Shown here one piece after another: positions 11,830 to 21,064 of a stretch of 64,000 bases of DNA (position 1 is the stretch's first letter; each line of letters opens with the position of its first letter). The position numbers and the translations under genes were made by a program. Source of the stretch: Symbiodinium sp. CCMP2592 (taxonomy: Eukaryota; Sar; Dinophyceae; Suessiales; Symbiodiniaceae); NCBI GenBank assembly GCA_905221615.1, contig CAJNDT010003168.1, positions 384,923 through 448,922 of the forward strand, written 5' to 3'. The notes below the pieces were generated by a model. That model saw nothing but the letters and a program-made list of their open reading frames with translations. It had not been told where the DNA came from and did no database searches.

Positions 11830-12283
11830 CCCCGACTGCCTTTTGATACATGGGAGTGAACAGCTCGCACGCCCGACTTTAGGCAGGGGAGTCTGCGGCT
11901 GACCTGATGGAGGCATGGAGACAGCAACGCTGAAGAGAGTCCGAGAGCCTATTGCCGCCGGCCACCGACCTCAGGTCATGCAGTGCCTGGCCGAGACGGA
12001 ATCGGAAACAGCACTGCCGGAAAGCACAGGAAGAGAGGCGAGGGGCCGAGGGGTTGAGGGGCCGAGGGGTTGAGGGGCTCTCACGACATGGCTCCAGGAC
12101 CTGGACCAAGCGGGCCTGGAAGCGGCTAAGGAGCTCAGAAGGCAAGGCGCAGCTTGGTTTCCGACTTCTCATGTTGGAAGCACGGGTCCAGCGTTTTTGA
12201 ATGCTTTTTGAGAGTCAAGGAGGACGGCATGCCAGAAGAGGGAGATAGGAATCCGAATGGAGCGAAGTCGCAAAAAATTTGCT
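11830..12283. other. Non-coding; short GC-rich tandem repeat
   Basis: No gene seen. At about 12035-12080 a short tandem repeat of 'ggccgaggggttgagg' occurs in roughly three units. This is the left flank of the retroelement that follows. Confidence 0.5.
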
Positions 12284-12582
12284 GTCGGGCTGTGTGTGTG
12301 TGTGTGTGTGTCCAACCCTGTTTCGAAGGGACCTCGATTTCATGTAGGCAGGGGGCGCAAGAAGCATTCTGGAGTCTTGCGCCAACGAAGACGCTCCAGT
12401 TTGCTTGTGATATCACGGGAAGACGTTCCTGTGACGTACCTGCACAACGGCCGCCCGAAGTACCCCAAAGACGCTGTTGTTTCACAATTGGCCGAAATGA
12501 CAAGATCTAATAACTTCAAGAAGCTGACTCTTCTGACTTTGAGAGTGTGATTCGAGACCTGCGACACGATGTGTCAAGTGTG
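12284..12582 (+). repeat. Left direct repeat (pseudo-LTR) of the retroelement
   Basis: It starts 'gtcgggct', runs through a (TG)n tract (12291-12310) and 'tccaaccctg', and ends 'gtgtcaagtgtg'. Outside the TG tract it matches 22860-23147 essentially base for base, so the frame starting near 12330 gives the same peptide in both copies (for example Y-L-H-N-G-R-P-K-Y-P-K-D-A-V-V). Near-identity implies a recent insertion or recent homogenisation. The peptide may be a captured host exon or chance. Confidence 0.85.
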
Positions 12583-12885
12583 CTTCACAACGGCATTCCC
12601 TACGGGCGCCGTGTCTCCCAGAGGTAGCTCTGGCGTTGACTTTCCCGATTGACTGTATAAGCATTGGATGACTTTCCCTGATTCTATATCCGTGCTTGCA
12701 AGCTGACTTTCTCAGTGAGTCTTCACCGAATGCTTATACCGAAACCTGATTGCTGACTTTCCCACTGATTGTCTATGATCACATCGACTTTCCCGAATCT
12801 GACTTTTTCGCTGACTTGTCGCAGGTCTTTGGCTACAGATTGAGTACTTGAGCTGTACTTTCGGGTAGTTGCTGATCAGTTTGCC
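12583..12885 (+). promoter_or_regulatory. 5' leader with repeated GACTTTCYC motif
   Basis: Between the left repeat and the first ORF, the motif gactttccc or close variants occurs about five times (near 12637, 12668, 12703, 12752 and 12783), usually preceded by 'ct' or 'tg' and followed by 'gatt' or 'actg'. Irregular spacing (about 30-50 bp) argues against a simple minisatellite. It could be promoter or RNA-processing signal repeats. Function is inferred from position only. Confidence 0.4.
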
Positions 12886-14583
12886 ATGGATGCTTCAGGA
12901 AAGAGACGCAGTACCCGCACATCAACCCCCCCTCCTCCTCCCCCACCTCTCCCTCCACCCTCCTCCTCCCCCCTTCCCCCTTTGCCTCCCCCTCCCCTCC
13001 CCACCTCTGCCCCTCCCCCCTCCCGTGGTACCACAGCGAAGTGGATTCCACCCCCCCCTCCCCTTCCCCCTCCCGCCTTCCCTCCCCCACCCCCCACTCT
13101 TGCAGTTTGCCCGGCGCCTGCTTCATCTTCTTCTTTGCCGGTCCCTTCTGCATCCACTGTTGGTGCGGGAACTACAGATGTAACTCCTACCTTGATTGCT
13201 GCACGTGCTGTAAATGATCGACAGGTTCCACAGCAAGAGGTTCCCCCTGCAATCACTCTTCATGCAGACGGCGCAGGTTTCCGGTTGTCGTTTCGCTCGG
13301 TGGCTGATTTCGCTGAATACTCAGCGATCATGTCGGCAAACTTGACCCATGTCCGAGGCCACAGAGATGTGTACGCTGGCCTTAACAATTTGCTTGACAT
13401 TCAGCAGTCTGTTGTTTCTCAACAGAATCAGTCAACAGCATCTGTTCAGAGCCAGCAGTCAGCCATCACGTACCAAACGGATGATTCATCCCAGCCAACA
13501 AAGCGACTTCGGCAAGTTCATGGAAGCGGAGTTTCTCTCGTTGCAGATCCTAACAGCATTCGACTTCGTGCAATTTGTGATCAGATTCCTGGTACTCATG
13601 CAGATCGCGTAGGGTGGCAGCTCAGTGCGGACCAGACTTACGTCTTTCGAGTTAGACCCTTGCAAGACTCGTATGAGCATTTTGAGAATCGATCTCTTCT
13701 CAAAGGGCATGTGGAAGTTGAGTGGGAGCAAGATTCAAACTTCTTCGTGATTCCTGAACTTCGTGGGTTGGAAGTGCGCGATGAAGAAGCGAAGCTGATA
13801 CGTGTGTACTCAGCTAGCTTCAATTGGGTCGCATTATACCCCATGTTTACTGCTCTACGTCACTTGATCAGTTCCAGCCCTGGCCGTATGAAATCGGCAT
13901 GTGAGATTTCGAGAAAGATACAGGCCAATCTTGAGTTGCAGGTTCCCAGCTCTTTGATGCAAAGCACGGCGGACTATCTGATCAGCCTGTTAGGTCTTCC
14001 TCCCCACTCTGTCAATTCGACGGCACTGAAGTATGTCTCTCAGGCAATTGCAGCAGCTGACCAAGCCGCAAACATTCATTCTGTGGAGCTTCGTTCTTTG
14101 TCGAGTTCGTGCAAGTGCTTGAGCATCCACTTCACCCACTTTGAGAGGACCATGATCAGGTCGCATACTTCTGCAGCAGGGATTGCTCGTTCCCCTGTTG
14201 CACACAACACAACAGTGGCAGCGGCTGCATCAATCCTCCTTGAGGGAACGATCCGACCATCGTGGTGGGATGCGAGTGACAGCAAGTGGTCCCCACCAAT
14301 TTCCTTCTATGCTAGGGCTCACACTTCAGATGCAGAACAAGCACAAGAGGCAGCGGCCAAGTACGGTGGCATTCTGAGTGAGCGTCCGGTGTGCATTTTC
14401 GGACATGCATTTAATCGTCAAGGATCCCTCACGCCTCCCCACTCAAGAATCCCCATGGGAGGGGTTGAAGGTGACCATTCCTGCAGCTACATTCGTGATG
14501 TTGCCCGTGCCAAAGATGGCAGATGGGTCTTTCGCTCTTCATGTTTCATCCCGGAAGCGCTTCTTGTTTTTTGGAGGGTCTGA
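12886..14583 (+). CDS. Retroelement ORF1: proline-rich protein, ART-like C-terminus (tentative)
   Basis: 565 residues from an ATG in context gccATGg. Residues about 15-75 are nearly pure proline with Ser/Leu, encoded by a C-rich tract; this is likely disordered and could serve RNA or protein binding. Residues about 120-310 look globular. The C-terminal ~120 residues contain T-T-V-A-A-A-A-S-I-L-L-E-G-T-I-R-P-S followed by I-S-F-Y-A-R. This resembles the start of ADP-ribosyltransferase/KptA-like folds (T-T-x2-A-x3-I-x3-G), but I cannot see a full catalytic triad, so that assignment is weak. It is the first ORF of the element and may be gag-like. A 44-bp piece of it (13788-13831) recurs at 18894-18937. 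The frame is intact. Confidence 0.75.
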   Translation: MDASGKRRSTRTSTPPPPPPPLPPPSSSPLPPLPPPPLPTSAPPPSRGTTAKWIPPPPPLPPPAFPPPPPTLAVCPAPASSSSLPVPSASTVGAGTTDVTPTLIAARAVNDRQVPQQEVPPAITLHADGAGFRLSFRSVADFAEYSAIMSANLTHVRGHRDVYAGLNNLLDIQQSVVSQQNQSTASVQSQQSAITYQTDDSSQPTKRLRQVHGSGVSLVADPNSIRLRAICDQIPGTHADRVGWQLSADQTYVFRVRPLQDSYEHFENRSLLKGHVEVEWEQDSNFFVIPELRGLEVRDEEAKLIRVYSASFNWVALYPMFTALRHLISSSPGRMKSACEISRKIQANLELQVPSSLMQSTADYLISLLGLPPHSVNSTALKYVSQAIAAADQAANIHSVELRSLSSSCKCLSIHFTHFERTMIRSHTSAAGIARSPVAHNTTVAAAASILLEGTIRPSWWDASDSKWSPPISFYARAHTSDAEQAQEAAAKYGGILSERPVCIFGHAFNRQGSLTPPHSRIPMGGVEGDHSCSYIRDVARAKDGRWVFRSSCFIPEALLVFWRV

Positions 14584-14884
14584 GTGCAACACGCTGCTTT
14601 GACCGGCCACGTTCTCAAGTCTCTTCCGTTGTCAACTGCTTTGCACGCATACATGTGTCGAAAACATGTCAGTTAAGATTGCGAGCTGTGCCAGCAAGGG
14701 ACGTGCAAGTGTGTTGCAAGGGACGTGCAAGTGTACTGCAAGTGTGATGCAAGAGTTGTGCAAGCGATGTGCAAGTATTGCAGTTTGGGAATAACTTGAG
14801 CAGGTTTGTTCGCCTACGGAGCCTTTTGATTCGAAGTGTCGTTAGCGATTCCGCGCACTCAGATTTGTCGATAGATCTGAAACC
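14584..14884 (+). repeat. Intergenic spacer with 11-bp gcaagggacgt-type repeat
   Basis: Between ORF1 and ORF2. From about 14694 to 14785 the sequence is an irregular array of 10-11-bp units of the form gcaag-(gg/tg)-(acgt/tgtt/tgat), reading '(t)gcaag' every 10-11 bases. The same family of units occurs in four further spacers of this element, always outside the ORFs. Presumed regulatory or RNA-processing spacer. Confidence 0.7.
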
Positions 14885-16051
14885 ATGGCATGGAATGGAC
14901 AGTGGGACACCAACACAGGGTACGGGAGGTCCCAACAATCGTGGGGTCAGCACCGCTATCAGCCGTATAGCTCGGGAAGTTGGACTGATCCCAACCTCTC
15001 CAAGTCTGCCCCTGCTAGTCAGCCACCTCCACTACCTCCGCCTCCACTTTCTTCGGCACCTTCATCATCGCCGTCTACTCCCATGCCATTTCATCAAAGT
15101 CCTGGTCTTGTTCCTGCACTACCGAATGGATGGGCGTCAGATCGTGATCATTATGATTCAACGGTGCTTCATGGGTTGTCCTTTCGTAAGTCCATCGAAG
15201 CCACCCCTTGGTCGCGGAAGAAAGGGATCGCAGGAAAAGACCCACTCAGCATTCCTGTTCAGGAATTCCTGTTTCATGGAGTTTCAGATTGGCGTCTTCG
15301 AGCATTGAGTCATGGCAAGTTTTTCAGTGTTGTGCCAGTTGCTACGGTTGCCGAAGCAGTGTTCATGTCGCAAGTGACGAAGAACCTTCGAGATCGCAAA
15401 GTTGACATTGATGCAGTTGCTACGCAACTCTTTCAGGCCGCTAATCCATCTACAATCATTCCCAACAAGAACACGGATTGTGCAGCTCTGTTTCAGCCGC
15501 TGGTTGACAAGATCGTTCAGCTCATGTTTGACAACATGCCGGTGTCTGCAGGCGTCGATCAATCTCAGAAGTTCCTTCAAGTTACGGAAGAGCTCAATCG
15601 CCGTCGTGAACAGTTACAAGCCGCAGGACTTCCGGTTACCCCCACGAAACCCGCTTTGAAAACACAGCTCCCGGTTGCCTCGCAATCTAGTGCTCCGTGT
15701 CCACAATCCGGGACACCACCGCAGACTTGGGAGAGTGACCTCAAGCGTAAGATCGACAGTGTTCCTGCCGAAGCCCTGAATGATCACAAAGCCCGACTAA
15801 AGGGATCAGGAGAGGGGGACGTCGACAAGTGGATCCAGAGCTTCAAACGACCCCTAGGAAAGCGCTTTGTCGATTTTCAAGAGCACATTGTGTCTGTCTC
15901 CAAGCTTGTGCAGATCAACTATGGAGGCAAGGAGAAAGCAAAACTGCAAGAACTTGCAGTCAAATTCGGGATCTCGGCGACTTTTGCATCTAGGATGGGC
16001 ATCAAGAGTCTCTCTACGTGCATTGCAGCGGCAGCCTTTCAAGTTGTCTGA
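14885..16051 (+). CDS. Retroelement ORF2: Q/P-rich N-terminus, helical C-terminus
   Basis: 388 residues, ATG in context accATGg, stop TGA at 16049. Residues 1-35 are rich in W, G, Q, Y and S (W-N-G-Q-W, S-Q-Q-S-W-G-Q-H), typical of RNA-binding low-complexity tails. Residues 45-75 are proline-rich. From about residue 110 it looks globular and helical, ending in a basic domain (I-Q-S-F-K-R-P-L-G-K-R-F-V-D-F) that may bind nucleic acid. The next ORF continues in the same frame after the stop, so stop readthrough could in principle fuse ORF2 to the endonuclease. Probably a nucleocapsid-like partner of the RT. No named family recognised. Confidence 0.75.
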   Translation: MAWNGQWDTNTGYGRSQQSWGQHRYQPYSSGSWTDPNLSKSAPASQPPPLPPPPLSSAPSSSPSTPMPFHQSPGLVPALPNGWASDRDHYDSTVLHGLSFRKSIEATPWSRKKGIAGKDPLSIPVQEFLFHGVSDWRLRALSHGKFFSVVPVATVAEAVFMSQVTKNLRDRKVDIDAVATQLFQAANPSTIIPNKNTDCAALFQPLVDKIVQLMFDNMPVSAGVDQSQKFLQVTEELNRRREQLQAAGLPVTPTKPALKTQLPVASQSSAPCPQSGTPPQTWESDLKRKIDSVPAEALNDHKARLKGSGEGDVDKWIQSFKRPLGKRFVDFQEHIVSVSKLVQINYGGKEKAKLQELAVKFGISATFASRMGIKSLSTCIAAAAFQVV

Positions 16052-18801
16052 ATTGCACACAGCCTTGCTTCCAAGCAACTCTCCGTAAAGGAGATTCGGT
16101 CAGCACATGTTCTTATTACAGAGGTTGGCAAGTTCATGTCGTTTGTGCTTCAATTCATTCCGCATGTGGACAAAGTGATGGCCATTTGGTTGCAAGGTTT
16201 TTGTCATCTGATTCTACTGTTCCATTACTCCAGGGGTACTTCGCCAGAACAACGGCTGCTTGAAAAATTGCGCAATGCTGGAGTCACGCCGTCTGATTAC
16301 ACGTTCACACGGTTCCAGTGTCCTTGTGCAGTTTATTTGAAAGCCCCCGTGTCTTGGAGTACGCGTTCATCGTTCAAGCAAAGAGACCGATGGATGTATG
16401 TGGGAAGTACTTCAATTTCTATTTCGAAGCGTGAAGGCGTGAATTCAACCGGCAGTCCAAACTCAAGCAAGTTCTCCGTGAGCAATATGTTCAAGTTGAA
16501 CCGGCCATTCGTATTTGGGCTTCGCTGGGCAGGTATTTCGACTTTTCTACGCTTTGTCTGTCTGTTCATGATGACTACAAACAAGCGTGGGTGCAAGAGC
16601 ATGTCCTTATTGATCGGTGGCAGCCCAGATTGAATTCACCGTTCATTGACCGTTTCTTCATTAAGTCTGCATTGGGCTTCAAGAGACTCAGGCCACGTCC
16701 ATCTCTCAAGAATGTTTCATTGTTTTCCAGACTTTGGGTCAAAGTTCGAAGACGTGCTGCTTCAACAAGTACTCCGATTCGATGTTTGATGGACAAAAGC
16801 CAAGCGTGGTCGCTCTTGTACGATTTGGCATCGTTGACCTCGGCATCTTTCTCTGCTGCGAAAATTGTCAGATCTGCCAAAGTCTCGACGTTAGAGTTGT
16901 ACGCGATGTTCCGCATGGCCAAGATCATGGAGCAACCTTTCAGATCTAGAGTGGTACAGCTGCTCAAGTCTGCGTTGAAGTTTCGTAACTGCTCTGTACC
17001 CCGACACAACAAGTCAGTCACTTTACCTTTTCTGTCTCACCCCTCCTTTGCTGCCCATGTCTCATCTTTTCTGTCTCGTACCATTCAGCAGTTCAAAGGC
17101 ATCTGCATCCCGTTTCACCTCCCATCTAAGACGCCGAGAGAGTCTGCTCCTCAATCGTTGGGCTCCATTCTTCACAATCACTTTGAGTGGGAGAAGAAGC
17201 TTGCTGACACAGCAGTTGATCACCTTCCATGCAGATGCCAACAATTTCAGCAGCAGCATCCCAATGTGGACTTGGTGGATGGACATGTGGTTACTGGACT
17301 TGAGACGTTGTCATTTCGCCAACCTGTTCTTAGAGAACTTGCTCAGGCCAACTCAAAATCCCTTATCTTTCCATCAAAAGCAAAGTACATCAAGGAGGCG
17401 ACCTCTTCGTACAAGAGTTGGTGCAAGACACATTTTATTCCCTTGCACACTCTTCCCATGTGGCTGCAGTTCATTCATTCTGAGTGGCAGCTTCACCTTC
17501 GCCATATGTGCTTATGCCCGAAATTCCAGGAGAGTCATGCGTTGCAGCTCAAAGACATCGTTTGTACAGACTGGGTAATTCACCTTGCTGATCACGAATC
17601 CACTCATCTCATGGTTTTTTGCCCCAGATTCTATTTCCAATCCTGCCATCGAGTATGGTCAGATGTCAAGGTGTTCAGCCCTATGCCGATGTCTGTTTCG
17701 TCAGCGAAGCTTTTTCTTTGTGCGCACGTCCCGTCTCCACTGGTTCGCAAGTACCCTTGGGGATTCAAGTTGGATGCAAATCTGCCTGTGGGACAGATTT
17801 TTCTCAAACGCAAAAAGGCCTTCAAATCAGGACGAACCATCATCAGCTACAAGAACACAGCCTTGGGCCCTATTCTCAGGGCAGCAGCGATTTGCATTGA
17901 CCAAATGGTCAACACAGTATGGCCTGGTTCTTTGTCACGCAGTGTCCCACAGATTTGGCATCATATTCACCAGGTCTTCAGGCAGTGTCCGTTGGAAGTT
18001 GAACTTGAACTGCTCAATGACGATCTGGTCGGGTTCTTTAACTCAGTGCCACAAAGCCGTATTCTGGAAGCAGTGGAGATGTTGGTACGTATGTTCACCG
18101 CAAGGCACCCTGATGTCAAATTGTCAGTGTGCATCAACGAGAAGAGCAAACACTTTCGTTCAATTCACGGGAAGATCTCTAATATTCGTCGACACTTCGA
18201 TTGGAAGACCATCGATCCATTCGACTTGGTTACCATTGTTCGTCTCAGCTTCGAATGCGGCTTGTTTGTGGCGTTGAATCGAGTGTGGATGCAAGTTGAT
18301 GGTACGTCCATAGGTAACCAAATCAGCCCTGTCCTCTCTTCCCTTCCAGTGGTGATGACTGAGCTTGGTTGGGCAGCAATGTTTCCGCAGATCTCGAGCT
18401 TCCCTTCTACGTTCCTTGCAAGATACGTGGACAATCGTTTGGTGATTGCACCCACCGAAGTGCATAAAACAGTGCCTTTTCAAGTCTTCAGCCAAGAAAC
18501 CTTTTATGGTTCTCCGATTGTTCTTGAAGCTGTCGGTGATGGTCACTTTTTGGGATTTGATATTGATGTCCGAAACCGAACCATTTATTATCTCCAGCCC
18601 AAGTTCCTTTGGCAAGTTCGACATCCCATGAGTGGAGGCAGCGAACGATTGCTGGTGTCAGGTGCGAAGTCGAGAATCTCTCTTATCCGTAAGTACACTT
18701 GGCCAACGTGCCAAGCAGAAGTCGCCGTTCATACCTTTGTACGGTGGTTAGCGAACCTTGGATATCCATTTCGCCTGTGTGAAGCTTTGATGAAACGGTA
18801 A
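16052..18801 (+). CDS. Retroelement pol: GIY-YIG endonuclease + Penelope-type RT (frameshifted)
   Basis: Open from the ORF2 stop; the first ATG is at 16136. The endonuclease part has C-A-V-Y as the GIY element, R-W-M-Y-V-G-S-T as YIG (about 16395), and E-H-V-L-I-D-R-W-Q-P-R-L-N (about 16600) with the expected catalytic Glu. The two halves are in different frames because 'gcgtgaag' is tandemly repeated at 16429-16443; one unit fewer restores a single frame. CxC (P-C-R-C-Q) lies at 17227-17241. RT motifs follow: G-R-T-I-I-S-Y (fingers), N-D-D-L-V-G-F-F-N-S-V-P (motif A, about 18015), G-T-S-I-G-N-Q-I-S-P (motif B, 18301), R-Y-V-D-N (motif C, 18421) and F-L-G-F-D-I-D (motif D region). Motif C is YVDN instead of YVDD, one G-to-A change away, so this copy is doubly suspect as an active enzyme. 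It would nick DNA and copy its RNA by target-primed reverse transcription. Confidence 0.88.
16429..16443 (+). other. 8-bp tandem duplication breaking the endonuclease frame
   Basis: The unit gcgtgaag occurs 1.9 times in succession. Upstream, the reading frame carrying YVGST is open; downstream, the frame carrying the Glu helix and RT is open. The offset between them is exactly one 8-bp unit. Replication slippage is the simple explanation. Confidence 0.8.
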
Positions 18802-19138
18802 AAGCGGTCTGTAATCAGTTGACAGTTGACAGCAGACGTGTATGCAACATGTCTTGATCTGACCCCGTCATGAGTGAGAGATTTGCAAATGTTAGCGAAG
18901 CTGATACGTGTGTACTCAGCTAGCTTCAATTGGGTCGACCGAAAGTGAGAGATTACAGTGACGAGCAAGGGATGTGCAAGCGGATTGCAAGGGATGTGCA
19001 AGCGAATTGCAAGTGATGTGCAAGCGGATTGCAAGTGATATGCAAGGGTGTGCGAGGTTTGTGCAAGTGCAGTGCAAGAGATGTGATTCTTGAATTGCGT
19101 TGTTCAGTTCCAGCGTTCGGCTTTCAGCGGTACACGCC
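18802..19138 (+). repeat. Spacer: 44-bp copy of ORF1 plus 11-bp repeat array
   Basis: After the RT stop, 18894-18937 is an exact 44-base copy of 13788-13831 inside ORF1. From about 18950 to 19085 follows an array of gcaagggatgt / gcaagcggatt / gcaagtgatgt units. This array is nearly the same string as 22008-22110, so the two spacers are duplicated as blocks rather than being independent expansions. Confidence 0.75.
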
Positions 19139-19396
19139 ATGTCGGATCGATCCCGATCGCGTTCTCCGACTGTTTCGTGGCGATTTTATTGGGTGAAAAA
19201 TCAAGGACCCAATGGCAATGAAACGTGGTGGAAATCTTGGTTTCCCGCCACCTCTCGCTGGATTTCGGATCGTTTGGCTGCTGACAATCAGTGGCACCAA
19301 GCTTCTCAGACCACTTCTTCGGTGGACTTGAACCTCCCTACTGAGAGCGCTAATTCTTTGTCACCCCGAAAACGCAAGCGAGATGCATCACCGTGA
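19139..19396 (+). CDS. Retroelement ORF4: small SR/basic protein
   Basis: 85 residues from ATG in context gccATGt. It begins M-S-D-R-S-R-S-R-S-P-T-V, an RS dipeptide run, followed by a Trp-rich middle (W-R-F-Y-W, E-T-W-W-K-S-W-F) and a basic end, P-R-K-R-K-R-D, that looks like a nuclear-localisation signal. Intact, just downstream of a repeat spacer. Likely RNA-binding or nuclear import role, by composition only. No family recognised. Confidence 0.55.
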   Translation: MSDRSRSRSPTVSWRFYWVKNQGPNGNETWWKSWFPATSRWISDRLAADNQWHQASQTTSSVDLNLPTESANSLSPRKRKRDASP

Positions 19397-19686
19397 GAGC
19401 TTTTGTCATGCTGGAACAGCAGACGACTTGTCTGCTTAATTCGTTTTCCCAATTGACATTTTTGGGACACTCATCATTACTGGATTAGAGCGCCTGCACC
19501 ACTGAAGTGGAACCGTCTTTGCGCATTGCAAAACAGCGCGTAGGAGCGTTACGCTCGGTTTTATGTCTCTTTCGCCCTTTCTCTCTCCCCTCTCTCTCTC
19601 TGTCTCTCGTGAAGCCGAAGGCGTTTTTCTTTTTTACTCATGAGGTGCCGCCAGCCGTTTCCGTCTTGATTTCTCGACACACCGGC
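19397..19686 (+). other. Spacer between ORF4 and ORF5
   Basis: About 290 bp. Contains a pyrimidine-rich tract (about 19567-19610: ctctttcgcc, ctctctctctgtctctc) followed by a T-run. A polypyrimidine tract before an AG could be a (trans-)splice acceptor ahead of ORF5, as expected for a polycistronic transcript in a dinoflagellate. The 11-bp repeat is absent here. Confidence 0.4.
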
Positions 19687-20173
19687 ATGGCTTCCCGTCA
19701 AGACAACGGGGTACCATATGATGATCTTCCTGATGATGCCAGCTCCTGGTCTTCGGCTTTCGATCCTCCCAAAGACCCTGCACCTACAGAGGTGGCGTCT
19801 TGGGTTAAGAAGTCCCCCAACAAGTGCAAGAAGACCAAGAAGTCCATGAAGTCAAAAAGGCTGAAAAAGGACCGGCCACCAAATAAGTCTCCGAAGTCCA
19901 TGAAGTCTAAGAAGGACAAACGTGAGCGTTCACCTGTTCCCTCTGAAGCAAGTGATATCACGCTTGGGGATCCGATGCAGTTTCACCGAAATCCTGCAGC
20001 ACGGTCAAAGGCTTGTGCAAAAATGCTGGTCAGAGCTAACCTCCGCTGTGCTTGCCATTTTTGGTATGTTGCACAGTGTCCCAACCGAAACGTTTGAGTC
20101 TTATTTTGATTTGGACACCGGAAGTGTACAGGATTACATGTCACCTGCTGGAAAAACTACCAGAGCAGAGTAA
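19687..20173 (+). CDS. Retroelement ORF5: lysine-rich protein, possible frameshift
   Basis: ATG at 19687 (the open frame extends further upstream but only through low complexity). The first ~45 residues are acidic/Ser-rich, then a strongly basic tract with K-K-S-M-K-S-K and related repeats (about residues 45-85). In the starting frame it ends at TGA 20097. The overlapping +1 frame continues to TAA/TAG near 20173 with a better-looking peptide (C-W-S-E-L-T-S-A-V-L-A-I-F-G-M-L-H), suggesting a frameshift near 19975 or programmed shifting. Histone-tail-like composition suggests nucleic-acid binding. No family recognised. Confidence 0.45.
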
Positions 20174-20200
20174 CATGTCAGAAACGTGCAAGTGCTGAGC
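20169..20200 (+). promoter_or_regulatory. Conserved intergenic element upstream of ORF6
   Basis: The string 'agtaacatgtcag', one variable base pair, then 'acgtgcaagtgctgagc' recurs at about 22118-22149 upstream of ORF9 with a single mismatch. Two otherwise unrelated ORFs thus share the same ~32-bp element 50-80 bp upstream of their ATG. It could be a promoter or a trans-splice signal. Confidence 0.5.
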
Positions 20201-20247
20201 ATCGCAGTGTTTTCGGCTAAGAGACGAGATCATCTGTGTAAGCAAGC

Positions 20248-20895
20248 ATGCCGACGGTGCCACCTTCGGATCCTAACATCGATGAGTTCTTGAGAGCGCT
20301 CACTCATTCAGCGCGTGTGAGATTGCTCAACTTTGTATCACGACCGCAACTTCGTCAAGCTCTCGTACTTCAGTTGACAGCTTTTGTGCGTGACGGGACA
20401 GAAAGAATGCTGCAGCAAGAGTTGCGTCGCTTGGATGAGAGGGATAGAGCAAACCTGCGTGAAGAACGTCCTAGCAGTAGTGGAGCTTCAGGATCACGTT
20501 CGTCCAGATCCCACCCCTATGCACCCCCATCCTCTCTGCCAGCAACGAGGAGTACACCGAGTGCAGGGAGCGACAACCTTTCGTCCAGTTCTGCACCTCC
20601 CCCCCTACCTCCCCCTGGCCCTCCCCCTCTTCCCCCTCCTCCCCTCCCTCCCCCTCTTCCCCCTCCCTTTTTCCCCCCGCCCAGTGCCAGTGCTCCTGTC
20701 TTTCCACCCCCGGTACCACCAGCAAGCTTGGAGCATCGTGTGTCTGAACCTCCTTTGGTGTCCAGTGCTGCTTCGTCGTCGGCCGCACCTACATCTTCAG
20801 CTGCGTCAGGTACTCCGATTAGATCCAAACCTATGCCTACCAGAAGACGTGCATCACGCCGATCTCGACGCAGTCAATCGTCTGATCTTAGCTGA
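20248..20895 (+). CDS. Retroelement ORF6: helical N-terminus, proline-rich middle, basic tail
   Basis: 215 residues, ATG preceded by 'gtaagcaagc'. Residues 1-75 are predicted amphipathic helix (I-D-E-F-L-R-A-L-T-H, L-R-Q-A-L-V-L-Q-L-T-A-F-V, E-L-R-R-L-D-E-R-D-R). Residues 110-155 are a P/L/F-rich tract like that of ORF1. The C-terminus is Arg/Ser-rich (T-R-R-R-A-S-R-R-S-R-R-S-Q). The P-tract plus basic tail recurs in ORF1 and ORF2, hinting at ancestral duplication or convergent composition. Function unknown. Confidence 0.55.
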   Translation: MPTVPPSDPNIDEFLRALTHSARVRLLNFVSRPQLRQALVLQLTAFVRDGTERMLQQELRRLDERDRANLREERPSSSGASGSRSSRSHPYAPPSSLPATRSTPSAGSDNLSSSSAPPPLPPPGPPPLPPPPLPPPLPPPFFPPPSASAPVFPPPVPPASLEHRVSEPPLVSSAASSSAAPTSSAASGTPIRSKPMPTRRRASRRSRRSQSSDLS

Positions 20896-21064
20896 GTATG
20901 CTCGATGTGACAGGATTTCACTTGTATCTGTAACGCATGCGAGTGCTGAAGTGAGGAAAGACTGTGCAGTGGACGCCAGTGCTGAGAGTACTCGTTCATT
21001 CGTGTTGTTGTACACACCAGAACAGTGTTGCAGCACCCTGCTCAAGTCTCGTTCCATTGCGCTA

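Noticed and set aside
12833-13256. Gly/Glu-rich minus-strand ORFs opposite ORF1
   Set aside because: Shadow of the C-rich proline tract of ORF1.
20384-21064. Extended 352-aa version of ORF7 starting inside ORF6
   Set aside because: The overlapping part is a His/Pro/Leu-rich shadow of ORF6; the natural coiled-coil protein starts at ATG 21065.
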